Assembly: GCF_017487405.1 (NCBI RefSeq)
Contig: NZ_CP062222.1
Span: 3,209,001-3,273,000 of the forward strand
Length of the DNA stretch: 64,000 nt
Direction of reading: 5' to 3'
DNA from: Brevundimonas goettingensis
GTDB taxonomy: Bacteria > Pseudomonadota > Alphaproteobacteria > Caulobacterales > Caulobacteraceae
The position numbers were made by a program, and so were the translations under genes. Under the pieces are notes generated by a model. It was not told where the DNA came from. It was given only the letters and a program-made list of their open reading frames with translations, and searched no databases. This document shows positions 50,448 to 58,700 of the stretch, in pieces. Numbering within the stretch: position 1 is the stretch's first letter; each line of letters begins with the position of its first letter.

Positions 50448-51386
50448 CTAGACCGGCGCCGACGTCGTCTGGATCAGCCGGTCCTTGCTGCGCCTGTGCT
50501 CGCGCCAGACGGTGTAGAGGCCGCTCGCCGCGATCAGGACGCCGCCGACCAGGGTGTTCAGGCTGGGCGGGCTGTTCATCAGCCACCAGCCGAAGATGAC
50601 GGCGCCCACGATCTGCAGATAGTCGAACGGGGCCACGGTCGCGACCGGCGCCGCCTTGAGCGAGGCGGCCGAGCTCAGCTGGGCCAGGGCGCCGGCGAAC
50701 CCGCCCGCGGCCAGCAGCCCATAGGTGGTCAGGTCGTGCCAGCGGCCGAAGAAGGGCAGCATCAGACCGCCCACGACCACCGAGGCCGAGAAGAACCAGA
50801 AGACGATCGCCGCCACATGTTCGGTGTCCTTCAGCTGGCGCAGGGTCACTGTCACCCCGGCGGTGCCGAGCGCGGCCAGAAGGCCGAACACCACCCCTTC
50901 CGGCGGCGGGGCATGACCGGTCCCGGGCCTCAGCACCACGGCGACGCCGATGAAGCCGACCACGACCGCGATCCAGCGATGCCGCCCGATCGCCTCCTTG
51001 AGGATGAGCGCCGCGAGGATGGTGGCGAAGATCGGGGCGGTGAAACCGAGCGTCGCCGAGTCCGGCAGGGTCAGCAGGGTCAGGGCATGGAAGGTGCACA
51101 GGATGGAGGCGATGCCCAGGGCGCTGCGGAACAGATGGGCCCAGGGCCGCTCCGTGCCCAGAACCTGCACCCCGCCATGCATGGTCAGGACCCAGACCAG
51201 CACCACCGGCAGGCCGAACAGGGCGCGGAAGAACAGCATCTCGGGCGCATTGACCCCGTGGGTCGCGGCCAGCTTGAGCACCGCCGACATGATCGAGAAG
51301 AAGCCCGCAGAGGCGATCCTCAGGGCGATGCCGAACGCGATCCGGTCGGTCTGTCCCCCGCTCGGGGCGGACGCCGTCCCGCTCAT
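50448..51386 (-). CDS. EamA/DMT family transporter
   Basis: A 312-residue drug/metabolite transporter with ten predicted helices in two EamA repeats. The N-terminal repeat includes FGIALRIASAGFFSIMSAVL and MLFFRALFGLPVVLVWVLTM; the second ends LQIVGAVIFGWWLMNSPPSL. Family members export amino acids, purines or drugs. The substrate is not predictable. It is convergent with dut, 9 bp between stops. The C-terminal basic tail is cytoplasmic. Confidence 0.88.
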   Translation of the reverse strand: MSGTASAPSGGQTDRIAFGIALRIASAGFFSIMSAVLKLAATHGVNAPEMLFFRALFGLPVVLVWVLTMHGGVQVLGTERPWAHLFRSALGIASILCTFHALTLLTLPDSATLGFTAPIFATILAALILKEAIGRHRWIAVVVGFIGVAVVLRPGTGHAPPPEGVVFGLLAALGTAGVTVTLRQLKDTEHVAAIVFWFFSASVVVGGLMLPFFGRWHDLTTYGLLAAGGFAGALAQLSSAASLKAAPVATVAPFDYLQIVGAVIFGWWLMNSPPSLNTLVGGVLIAASGLYTVWREHRRSKDRLIQTTSAPV

Positions 51387-51556
51387 GCTTTCAAGGCCTT
51401 GCCGTTCATCCGGGCTCTGTAGCGTAGCCTTCCGCCGCTGTCCGGTTGAAATCGCGCACGCGCGGGCGGAGCGAATCTGGAAGACCGGCGTTAACCCTGC
51501 TTCATGCGGCCAAGCTGTGTTTCCGGCAGGCCCTCAATCAACAGGAGCGGTGCGTG

Positions 51557-51928
51557 ATGGAAAACTTCCTCGATCAGATCGGCTCGCTTCTGAGCGGCCT
51601 GTTCGCCCTGGCCCAGGGCGGCTTCGACGGCGTCAACCAGGTGGTGGGGCTGATCATCGCACTGATCGCCACCCTAGTCATGCCGGCCTGGCGCAGCCTG
51701 TGGGGCACGGCCCTGGGCGCCGTCATCGTCGATCGTCTGGTGGTCATGCTGCGCCCGGCCCTGGACGGCGGCCAGATCGCCCTGCCGGACATCATGACCA
51801 TGGGCTTCTGGATGACGGCCCTCGCCCTCTTCCTCGGCTATGCGATCGTGATCGCGATCTTCTTCTTCCTGAAGACCATTCTCACGGGATCAGCGTTCCG
51901 ATCACATCGCGCCCGTCACGCGCACTGA
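51557..51928 (+). CDS. Small membrane protein of unknown function
   Basis: A 123-residue protein with three hydrophobic stretches (VVGLIIALIATLVMPAW, LGAVIVDRLVVM region, and MTALALFLGYAIVIAIFFFL) and a basic C-terminus (RSHRARHAH). I recognise no family. ATG 51557 is preceded by AGGAG at a good distance; a GTG one codon earlier is in frame. It is isolated between a divergent transporter gene and a large inverted repeat. The short length and hydrophobicity suggest an inner-membrane accessory protein. Confidence 0.65.
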   Translation: MENFLDQIGSLLSGLFALAQGGFDGVNQVVGLIIALIATLVMPAWRSLWGTALGAVIVDRLVVMLRPALDGGQIALPDIMTMGFWMTALALFLGYAIVIAIFFFLKTILTGSAFRSHRARHAH

Positions 51929-51936
51929 TCCCTGTA

Positions 51937-52083
51937 GAGGTCGCTTCGCGACGCGCTATCGCTCGGCTCGCGGAGCCTCGCTGCTTGAGCGCAAGAGCCG
52001 CTCACGAGCTTCGACGGTGAGTGAGCCGGCGCTCAAGCAGTGAGCGACCGCGTCGCGAAGGTAGCGCGTCGCGCAGCGACCTC
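51937..52083. repeat. Large inverted repeat of the TGCTTGAGCGC family, copies D and E
   Basis: A 147-bp structure with two inverted arms of about 55 bases. The left arm begins GAGGTCGCTTCGCGACGCGC and ends CTCGCTGCTTGAGCGC. The right arm, read in reverse, begins GAGGTCGCTGCGCGACGCGC and ends CTCACTGCTTGAGCGC. The 36-base centre is unrelated. Each arm resembles the single copies at 20581, 34630 and 39172. No ORF lies in it. It could fold into a long cruciform or RNA hairpin. Confidence 0.75.
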
Positions 52084-52095
52084 TCCCTGAAAACG

Positions 52096-52132
52096 CTTGG
52101 GTTCCGGCAGGCTACGCCTGCCGGAACCCAAG
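52096..52132 (-). terminator. dapB terminator overlapping its stop codon
   Basis: A perfect 16-bp stem (CTTGGGTTCCGGCAGG with its reverse complement, loop CGTAG) encodes the last residues of DapB on the minus strand and is followed by CGTTTTC. The terminator is thus built partly from coding sequence. Confidence 0.8.
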
Positions 52133-52861
52133 CACGTCCTGCATGTCGTAGAGGCCGGGACGGCGCGTCCGCACCCAGGCCGCCGCCGCGACCGCGCCCT
52201 TGGCGAACAGGCTGCGATCGATGGCCGAGTGGCTGAGGGTCAGGGTCTCGTCCTTGGAAGCGAACAGCACCGTATGTTCGCCGACGATGCCGCCGCCCCG
52301 GATCGAGGCGAACCCGATCTTGCCTGGCTCGCGCTCGCCGGTGATGCCGTCGTAGGGCTTCTGGCGGACCTCCTCGAGGTCGTGCCCCCGTCCGTTGGCC
52401 GCCGCCTCGCCCAGCATCAGGGCCGTGCCCGAGGGGGCGTCCACCTTGAGCCGGTGATGGGCCTCGATGACCTCGATGTCCCAGTCGCGCGCGTCCAGCC
52501 GAAGGGCCGCGTGCTCGACCAGCCCGATCAGGATGTTGACGCCGAGCGAATAGTTGCCGCTGCGCACGATGGCGACCTTCTCGGCCGCCTTCAGGATGCG
52601 GGCGTCCTGTTCGGCGGTGAAGCCGGTCGAGCCGATGACCAGGGCAGGTCCGCCACGCTCAGCCGCCAGCTCAGCCAGGGCCATCGAGGCTTCGGCCGTC
52701 GAGAAGTCGATGACCACGTCACACAGGCTCAGGTCCGGCGTCTCGCCCCAGTCGAAGCGCACGGCGACCATGACGTCGTCGCGCTCATCCAGCACCTGAT
52801 CGACCGCACGGCCCATCCGGCCGCGTGCGCCGGAGATCCCGGCGTGAAATATTCCGCTCAT
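52112..52861 (-). CDS. dapB: 4-hydroxy-tetrahydrodipicolinate reductase
   Basis: A 249-residue DapB of the lysine/diaminopimelate pathway. It has the dinucleotide motif GISGARGRMGRAVDQVL, ALVIGSTGFTAEQDARI, the catalytic EAHHRLKVDAPSGTALMLGE (His-His-Arg and Lys) and SVRGGGIVGEHTV-type region. Length is slightly short of E. coli (273) but normal for alphaproteobacteria. It follows dnaJ on the same strand after 25 bp, and the dnaK-dnaJ-dapB order is conserved in Caulobacter relatives. It ends inside a terminator hairpin. Confidence 0.95.
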   Translation of the reverse strand: MSGIFHAGISGARGRMGRAVDQVLDERDDVMVAVRFDWGETPDLSLCDVVIDFSTAEASMALAELAAERGGPALVIGSTGFTAEQDARILKAAEKVAIVRSGNYSLGVNILIGLVEHAALRLDARDWDIEVIEAHHRLKVDAPSGTALMLGEAAANGRGHDLEEVRQKPYDGITGEREPGKIGFASIRGGGIVGEHTVLFASKDETLTLSHSAIDRSLFAKGAVAAAAWVRTRRPGLYDMQDVLGFRQA

Positions 52862-52886
52862 CAGCGCACTCTAAGCACGAACCGCC

Positions 52887-54086
52887 TTACGCGGCAGTCT
52901 CTTTCGAGGAATCCGGCTCGGAACCGAGAATATCGGCCCAGAAACGCTTGGCCTTGCCGGCGAAGGAACTATTCCGTGGATTTTGGCTTTCGCCGAACGA
53001 CTGGGCCAGCTCCTGCATCAGCTCCTTCTGGCGCGGGGTCAGGTCGGTCGGGGTCTCGACGAACAGCTCGACCACCAGATCGCCGCGCTGGCGGCCGTTC
53101 AGGTGGGGCATGCCCTTGCCCTTGATGCGGACCGTCTTGCCGGTCTGGGCGCCGGCGGGGACGACCACGGGGGCCTTGCACTGGCCGTCGCAGGCCTCGG
53201 AGACCAGGCAGGGGGCCTCGATCTCGCCGCCCAGGGCCGCGACCGTCATCGGCACCGGCACCGTGCACAGCAGGTCGAGGTTGTCGCGTTCGAACAGCTC
53301 GTGCGGTTGCACCGACAGGAAGACATAGAGGTCGCCGCGCGGGCCGCCGCGCTGGCCGGCGTCGCCCTCGCCCGTCAGGCGGATGCGCGAGCCGTCGTCG
53401 ACGCCCGCCGGAACCTTCAGGTTCAGGGTGCGGGTCTTCCTCACCTGACCATGGCCGTGACAGGTGGGGCAGACGTCGGCCGCCGAGATCTTCTGGCCGG
53501 CGCCGCCGCAGCTCGGGCAGGTCCGCTCCACCTGGAAGAAACCGTTGGCCTGACGCACCCGGCCCTGACCGGCGCAGGTCGAACAGGTGGTCGGCTTGGC
53601 GCCCTTCTTGGCGCCCGTGCCCTCGCAGGTCTCGCAGGTCAGGGTCGAGGGGACCGAGATCTCGACCTCGGCGCCCTTGTAGGCCTGCTCCAGGGTTATC
53701 TCGAGATCGTAGCGCAGGTCTGACCCGCGGCGCGGCCCGTTATTCTGCCGGCCGCCGCCGCGTCCGCCGAAGACGTCGCCGAAGGCGTCGCCGAAGACCT
53801 GGGAGAAGATGTCGTTGACGTCGTGGAAGCCCTGCTGGCCGCCGCCGAAACCCCCGCCGCCGCCGTTCACGCCCGCATGGCCGTAGCGGTCATAGGCGGC
53901 GCGTTTCTGCTCGTCGGACAGGACGGTATAGGCCTCGGAGATTTCCTTGAACTTCGCCATCGATTCTTCGGAGCCGCCGTTGCGGTCCGGATGGTGGATC
54001 ATGGCCAGTTTGCGATAGCTGGATTTCAGACCGGCGGCGTCAATGGTCCGCTCGACCTCCAGAATCTCGTAATAGTCACGCGCCAT
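52887..54086 (-). CDS. dnaJ: Chaperone protein DnaJ
   Basis: A 399-residue class A J-protein and DnaK co-chaperone. The J domain (1-70) has the HPD motif at 32-34 (MIHHPDRNGG). A Gly/Phe-rich region (about 75-120) follows, then four CxxCxGxG zinc motifs (CETCEGTG, CSTCAGQG, CPSCGGAG, CPTCHGHG) and the C-terminal substrate-binding domains. One expected zinc-finger spacing is kept. The stop is followed by dapB. It is separated from dnaK by 184 bp that contain a terminator. Confidence 0.97.
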   Translation of the reverse strand: MARDYYEILEVERTIDAAGLKSSYRKLAMIHHPDRNGGSEESMAKFKEISEAYTVLSDEQKRAAYDRYGHAGVNGGGGGFGGGQQGFHDVNDIFSQVFGDAFGDVFGGRGGGRQNNGPRRGSDLRYDLEITLEQAYKGAEVEISVPSTLTCETCEGTGAKKGAKPTTCSTCAGQGRVRQANGFFQVERTCPSCGGAGQKISAADVCPTCHGHGQVRKTRTLNLKVPAGVDDGSRIRLTGEGDAGQRGGPRGDLYVFLSVQPHELFERDNLDLLCTVPVPMTVAALGGEIEAPCLVSEACDGQCKAPVVVPAGAQTGKTVRIKGKGMPHLNGRQRGDLVVELFVETPTDLTPRQKELMQELAQSFGESQNPRNSSFAGKAKRFWADILGSEPDSSKETAA

Positions 54087-54210
54087 CGGGCGAACTCGTC
54101 CTCTATCCCTTGTCGGCCCGGCGTCGCCTCTGCGGGCGATCGGCGCGGTCCGTGACCCAGTCAGTGCCTGTCAGACACATGGTAAGCGGGCCGTGTGATG
54201 CAACCTTCAT

Positions 54211-54246
54211 AAAAGAAGGCCCCGCCGTCGTCTGACAAGCGGGGCC
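54211..54246 (-). terminator. Terminator between dnaK and dnaJ
   Basis: On the minus strand GGCCCCGC / GCGGGGCC (54246-54239 and 54225-54218) is followed by TTCTTTTA. Placed 25 bp after the dnaK stop, it would let dnaK be expressed in excess over dnaJ by partial read-through. Confidence 0.85.
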
Positions 54247-54270
54247 CTCAAGTTTTGGAGAGCGTGTGTC

Positions 54271-56178
54271 TTACGCGCTCTTCTTCTCGTCGTCGTCGCC
54301 GTCGACTTCCTCGAACTCGGCGTCGACCACGCCGTCGTCGGCGGTGGCGGTCACGTCTTCATCCGAGGCCTGGCCCTGGGCGTACATGGCCTCGCCCAGC
54401 TTCATCGAGGCCTGGACCAGGGTGTTGGTCTTGGCGCGGATGTCTTCCGGGTCCGTACCGGCTTCCTTGGCGGCCTTCAGCTCGGCGAGAGCGGTCTCGA
54501 TCGATCCCTTGACCTCGGCGTCGACCTTGTCGCCGTGATCGGCCAGGGCCTTCTCGGTCGAGTGGATCAGGCTTTCGGCGGCGTTGTTCGCCTCGACCAG
54601 GTCCTTCTTGGCCTTGTCGGCCGTGGCGTTGGCCTCGGCTTCCTTGACCATCTTGTCGATGTCGGCGTCCGACAGGCCGCCGTTCGCCTGGATGCGGATC
54701 GATTGTTCCTTGTTGGTCGCCTTGTCCTTGGCGGTGACGTGGACGATGCCGTTGGCGTCGATGTCGAAGGCGACCTCGATCTGCGGCAGGCCGCGCGGCG
54801 CCGGCGGGATGCCCATCAGGTCGAACTGACCCAGGACCTTGTTGTCCGCCGCCATCGGGCGTTCGCCCTGGAAGACCCGGATGGTCACGGCCGACTGGTT
54901 GTCGTCGGCGGTGGAGAAGACCTGGCTCTTCTTGGTCGGGATGGTGGTGTTGCGTTCGATCAGCGGGGTGAAGACGCCGCCCAGGGTTTCGATGCCCAGG
55001 GTCAGGGGGGTCACGTCCAGCAGCAGCACGTCCTTGACGTCGCCTTGCAGAACGCCGGCCTGAACGGCGGCGCCCAGAGCCACGACTTCGTCAGGGTTCA
55101 CGCCCTTGTGGGGCTCCTTGCCGAAGAATTTCTTCACGGCTTCCTGCACGGCGGGCATGCGGGTCATGCCGCCGACCAGAACCACTTCATCGATGTCCGA
55201 GGCCTTCAGACCGGCGTCGGCCAAAGCCTTCTTGCAGGGCTCGATCGTGCGGGCGATCAGGTCTTCGACCAGGGCTTCCAGCTTGGCGCGCGACAGCTTG
55301 ATGTTCAGGTGCAGCGGGCCCGAGGCGTTCATGGTGATGAAGGGCAGATTGACCTCGTAGGAGGTCGTGGACGACAGCTCCTTCTTGGCCTTTTCAGCCT
55401 CTTCCTTCAGGCGCTGCAGGGCCAGTTTGTCGGAACGCAGGTCGACGCCCTGCTCCTTCTTGAACTCGTCGGCCAGATAGTCGACCAGACGCAGGTCGAA
55501 GTCCTCACCGCCCAGGAAGGTGTCGCCGTTGGTCGCCTTCACCTCGAAGACGCCGTCGCCGATTTCCAGAACCGAGACGTCGAAGGTGCCGCCGCCCAGG
55601 TCGTAGACGGCGATCTTCTGGCCGTCGTTCTTGTCCAGGCCATAGGCCAGGGCCGCCGCGGTCGGCTCGTTGATGATGCGCAGCACTTCCAGGCCGGCGA
55701 TCTTGCCGGCGTCCTTGGTCGCCTGACGCTGGCTGTCGTTGAAATAGGCGGGGACGGTGATGACGGCCTGGGTCACCTTCTCGCCGAGGAAGGCCTCGGC
55801 GGCCTCCTTCATCTTGATCAGGGTGAAGGCCGAAATCTGCTGGGGCGAATAGTCCTTGCCGTTGGCGCGCACCCAGGCGTCGCCGTTCGGGCCCTTGACG
55901 ATTTCATAGGGGACCATCCCCTTGTCCTTCGCCACGACGGGGTCATCAAAGTTGCGGCCGATCAGGCGCTTGATGGCGAAGAAGGTGTTGGTCGGGTTGG
56001 TGACCGCCTGGCGCTTGGCCGGCTGGCCGACCAGGGTCTCGCCCGCGTCCTGGATGGCGACGACCGACGGGGTCGTGCGGTTGCCCTCGGCGTTCTCGAC
56101 GACCTTGGGGTTCTTGCCTTCCATGACCGCGACGCACGAGTTGGTCGTGCCGAGGTCGATACCGATGATCTTGCCCAT
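54271..56178 (-). CDS. dnaK: Chaperone protein DnaK (Hsp70)
   Basis: A 635-residue Hsp70. The nucleotide-binding domain begins [20 protein letters not shown] and includes [20 protein letters not shown] and [17 protein letters not shown]. The substrate-binding domain contains [20 protein letters not shown], and the lid ends in an acidic [16 protein letters not shown] tail. It folds and refolds cytosolic proteins with DnaJ and GrpE. The frame is open 69 codons upstream, but ATG 56178 is certain. A sigma-32-like promoter lies about 166 bp upstream of it. Confidence 0.98.
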   Translation of the reverse strand: MGKIIGIDLGTTNSCVAVMEGKNPKVVENAEGNRTTPSVVAIQDAGETLVGQPAKRQAVTNPTNTFFAIKRLIGRNFDDPVVAKDKGMVPYEIVKGPNGDAWVRANGKDYSPQQISAFTLIKMKEAAEAFLGEKVTQAVITVPAYFNDSQRQATKDAGKIAGLEVLRIINEPTAAALAYGLDKNDGQKIAVYDLGGGTFDVSVLEIGDGVFEVKATNGDTFLGGEDFDLRLVDYLADEFKKEQGVDLRSDKLALQRLKEEAEKAKKELSSTTSYEVNLPFITMNASGPLHLNIKLSRAKLEALVEDLIARTIEPCKKALADAGLKASDIDEVVLVGGMTRMPAVQEAVKKFFGKEPHKGVNPDEVVALGAAVQAGVLQGDVKDVLLLDVTPLTLGIETLGGVFTPLIERNTTIPTKKSQVFSTADDNQSAVTIRVFQGERPMAADNKVLGQFDLMGIPPAPRGLPQIEVAFDIDANGIVHVTAKDKATNKEQSIRIQANGGLSDADIDKMVKEAEANATADKAKKDLVEANNAAESLIHSTEKALADHGDKVDAEVKGSIETALAELKAAKEAGTDPEDIRAKTNTLVQASMKLGEAMYAQGQASDEDVTATADDGVVDAEFEEVDGDDDEKKSA

Positions 56179-56343
56179 GGGCTTTATTGTCTCTCCGTCT
56201 GGCGGGCGGTGCGGCGGCCTTTTCAAGCTAAGCGCCGCGCGTGACCGTCCCCGGTTGGTCGTGATGCCCCTCGCAGGAGGGACGGTGGCTGGTTGTCCGT
56301 TGGAAAGCCCCCATGGATTTCGGGGCCTCTCCGGCTGGTGCGG

Positions 56344-56371
56344 ATATGGGAAAGCCCTCATGCCCCGCAAG
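56344..56371 (-). promoter_or_regulatory. Sigma-32-like heat-shock promoter of dnaK
   Basis: On the minus strand CTTGCG (56371-56366), 14 bases, then TCCCATAT (56351-56344) match the sigma-32 consensus CTTGAA-N13/14-CCCCATNT at 4 of 6 and 6 or 7 of 8 positions. The resulting leader is about 160 nt, long for a dnaK mRNA, and contains a GGCCCC / GGGGGC hairpin. The rest of the 394-bp gap shows no gene. Confidence 0.6.
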
Positions 56372-56572
56372 GCCTTGATGTGCAACGTCGGGATTCAACC
56401 CGAGGACTCTTTGCCCATTCCAATCTCGCGATCGGCCCTGTCAGCCGCCGCCAGCCCCCGTCAGGAGCCCTTCTGGCGTAGCGGCGGCAGGGAACCCTCA
56501 CGCCGCCCGCGTAAAGCCCCGCTTAGTCTCTCTATGTCAGGATCCGCGCTTCCAGCAGAAAGCTCGGATCCG

Positions 56573-57436
56573 ATGACCGCCCTGAACACCACCCTCGCCA
56601 GACCGGCCGCAACGCCCCCCAGGCCGACCCTCGCGTCGCTGCTGAAGGACGCCGCGACCTCCGCGAAAGCCTCCGACGAGGCTTCGGAGACGACCCGCGA
56701 CAAGACCGAGGCCGCCAGGTCCGTCGCGACCGCCCTGGCGGGTATACAGAAGGAGCGGCGTTCCTCGCTCAAGGCCCAGGCGAAGGCCCAGGTCCTGGCC
56801 CTGCTGGACCGCATCCGGACGCTGAAACAGTTCGCCTCCGACAATCCCGGGGTCATGGCCAAACAGCTGGCCGCCATCACCAGGGACCTGAAGTCGGCCA
56901 TCAAGGCCTATGCCGACGCTGGCGGCTCCGCCCGCGATCTCGGCAACGCCTCCGCGCCCGCCCCGGCCGCCCCTGACAAGGCCGTTTCTGATCAAGCCGA
57001 AGCCGCCTCGGAAAAGAGGCCCGCCGCCGGAGGGACCGAAGACCTGGACGCCTCTGTCACAGCCGAAGCGCCTGACGCCGGGGAGGTCGCGGATACGGCC
57101 TCGCCATCCGGTGCGAAAGCCGTTCCCGCAGCCCCGACGGCCATCGTCGACCCGCGAAACATTTACGAGAAGATGCGCGACGAGGTCAGCGGCTCCGAGG
57201 CCGCCGGCGACATGGACTTCGTCAAATTGGTGCGGGGCGTCGGCAAGGTCATCCGCGACCTCCTGACCAGGGCGAAAATCCAGACCGCTCTCAAGGGGCC
57301 CGACGACGAGACCAAAAAGGCGTTCAAGGAGACCGAGGAGGGTCTGAAGGAGGTCGACAAGGCGCTGGAGAAGATGGACCGCGACATCCGCAACGCCTCC
57401 CCCGCCGCCGGAATGTTCGTCGCCCTCTACGCGTGA
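56573..57436 (+). CDS. Hypothetical protein, coiled-coil and Ala/Pro-rich
   Basis: 287 residues with no recognised family. The N-terminal third (about 25-110) is highly helical and charged (LASLLKDAATSAKASDEASE, AQVLALLDRIRTLKQFAS, AAITRDLKSAIKAYADAGG), probably a coiled coil. The middle (about 120-190) is an Ala/Pro/Glu low-complexity linker. The C-terminus (about 195-275) is again helical (NIYEKMRDEVSGSEAAGDMD, EETEEGLKEVDKALEKMDRD-like). There is no signal peptide. ATG 56573 is preferred; 56534 is possible. Divergent from dnaK. Confidence 0.6.
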   Translation: MTALNTTLARPAATPPRPTLASLLKDAATSAKASDEASETTRDKTEAARSVATALAGIQKERRSSLKAQAKAQVLALLDRIRTLKQFASDNPGVMAKQLAAITRDLKSAIKAYADAGGSARDLGNASAPAPAAPDKAVSDQAEAASEKRPAAGGTEDLDASVTAEAPDAGEVADTASPSGAKAVPAAPTAIVDPRNIYEKMRDEVSGSEAAGDMDFVKLVRGVGKVIRDLLTRAKIQTALKGPDDETKKAFKETEEGLKEVDKALEKMDRDIRNASPAAGMFVALYA

Positions 57437-57448
57437 CTGCCCCCCAAT

Positions 57449-57575
57449 CACCGCTCATCCCGGCGAATGCCGGGATCCAGATTCACATCGGATGTTTGAA
57501 GTTTCGCACGGCGGCATCCCTGCGGCAGGCGCAACGTCTGGATCTGGATCCCGGCATTCGCCGGGATGAGCGGTG
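57449..57575. repeat. 127-bp dispersed repeat with inverted ends, copy 2
   Basis: Begins CACCGCTCATCCC and ends GGGATGAGCGGTG, the same 13-bp terminal inverted repeat as copy 1 at 16799-16926. The left hairpin CCCGGCGAATGCCGGG and right CCCGGCATTCGCCGGG are perfect here, and GCATCCCTGCGGC marks the shared centre. It starts 12 bp after the stop of the hypothetical gene. Confidence 0.75.
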
Positions 57576-57685
57576 GGGTGGATACAGGCGCCCAAATTCG
57601 CCAGCCCGCGCAATTCCAGCCACGAACCCCAACGTTTTCAGGCCCTACCCACGACCCCGCCTATAATCCTCCCGTTCCGTCGCGG

Positions 57686-57850
57686 GGGAGGCGCAGAGGC
57701 CTTGCGACCGTCTGGCGGCGGAATGCGGAGAAGCGGGAGTCCAGTTCGCTGGAGGTAGGGGCCAGGGGGATACTGAGCCCGGTCCGGGGAGCCTGTCGCA
57801 AGCAGGCCCCGCCCGTGGGTGGCGCTGCGGTAAGGCGTAAAGATCGCCAC
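57686..57850 (+). ncRNA. ssrS: 6S-RNA-like structured region
   Basis: The gap before alkB has no credible ORF, but about 160 bases look like 6S RNA, the RNA polymerase-binding regulator. GGCG and GGCCTT (57690-57703) can pair with AAGGC and CGCC (57832-57848) to close the molecule. AAGCGGGAGTCC resembles the AAGCGGGCCAGTCC stretch of E. coli 6S. CCCGGTCCGGGGAGCCT resembles its CTCGGTCCGTCCGAG region, and CTGCGG recurs near the 3' end. A TATAAT sits at 57662-57667. Match is by memory and eye; ends are approximate. The remainder of the gap (57851-58012) shows nothing I can name. Confidence 0.5.
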
Positions 57851-58012
57851 CTGACGCAAGCTGCTCGAAAATCCTCGCGCGGGGCCGGAAGGCGGCGTCG
57901 AAACGGTATCTCTCTCAACACTCCCGGGCGTCGCCCGGCGGCCCCGCTCGCCTCCCAACCGCTCCGGTCGCCCGGAGAGGACGCACCCGCCTGTCCACGC
58001 TAGAGTGCCGCT

Positions 58013-58630
58013 GTGAACCCGCCGCCCGAAATCCCGACCGGCCTGCCCGGCTTCCGCCTGTGGCCGTCCGCCCTGTCGGAGGCGGAGCAGACCGCGCTGG
58101 TCGAACAGGTGTTCGCCGCCCTCGAAGCGGCGCCCCTCTACCGGCCGGTCACCCCGGGCGGACGGCCCTTCTCGGTGCGGATGACCAACCTCGGCCCGCT
58201 CGGATGGGTCTCGGACCGGAACGGCTATCGCTACCAGCCCGCCCATCCGGAAACGGGCGCCGCCTGGCCGCCGATCCCGGCTGTGCTGCTCGACCTCTGG
58301 GACCAGCTCACCGGCTGGCCCGCCCCGCCCGACGCCTGTCTGGTCAACCTCTATCGCGAGGGGGCGAAGATGGGGCTGCATCAGGATCGCGACGAAGCCG
58401 ATCACACCGCGCCGGTCCTGTCGGTCTCGCTCGGCGACACGGCGACCTTCCGCATCAGCCCGGCGGAGAGAGGGCCGACCCGCACCTTCCGCCTGACTTC
58501 CGGCGACGTCTGCGCCCTGACCGGGCCTGCAAGACTGGCGCGGCACGGGATCGACCGGGTGCTGGAGGGGTCGTCGCGGCTGATCCCCGGCGGGGGGCGC
58601 CTCAATCTGACACTGCGCCGGGCGCTTTAG
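58013..58630 (+). CDS. alkB: Alpha-ketoglutarate-dependent dioxygenase AlkB
   Basis: A 205-residue Fe(II)/2-oxoglutarate enzyme that repairs 1-methyladenine and 3-methylcytosine in DNA. The iron ligands are His123 and Asp125 (GLHQDRDEADHTAP) and the distal His178 (ARHGIDRVLEG). The 2OG arginines lie in GGGRLNLTLRRAL. MTNLGPLGWVSDRNGYRYQP and VNLYREGAKMGLHQD are typical of the AlkB family. The start is GTG at 58013. Size equals E. coli AlkB. It stands alone, with no Ada-type partner near. Confidence 0.94.
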   Translation: MNPPPEIPTGLPGFRLWPSALSEAEQTALVEQVFAALEAAPLYRPVTPGGRPFSVRMTNLGPLGWVSDRNGYRYQPAHPETGAAWPPIPAVLLDLWDQLTGWPAPPDACLVNLYREGAKMGLHQDRDEADHTAPVLSVSLGDTATFRISPAERGPTRTFRLTSGDVCALTGPARLARHGIDRVLEGSSRLIPGGGRLNLTLRRAL

Positions 58631-58700
58631 GGACTCGACGCCCGCCTGAACCGGGATCAAGGTCCGGACCGCATTCACCTGACCCGTTCCGGAGCGCCGC

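Noticed and set aside
57686..57850. 4.5S SRP RNA, RNase P RNA or tmRNA for the structured gap before alkB
   Set aside because: The GGAAGCAGCC-type SRP loop, the RNase P core and the tmRNA ends are all missing; 6S is the only class with several matching blocks.
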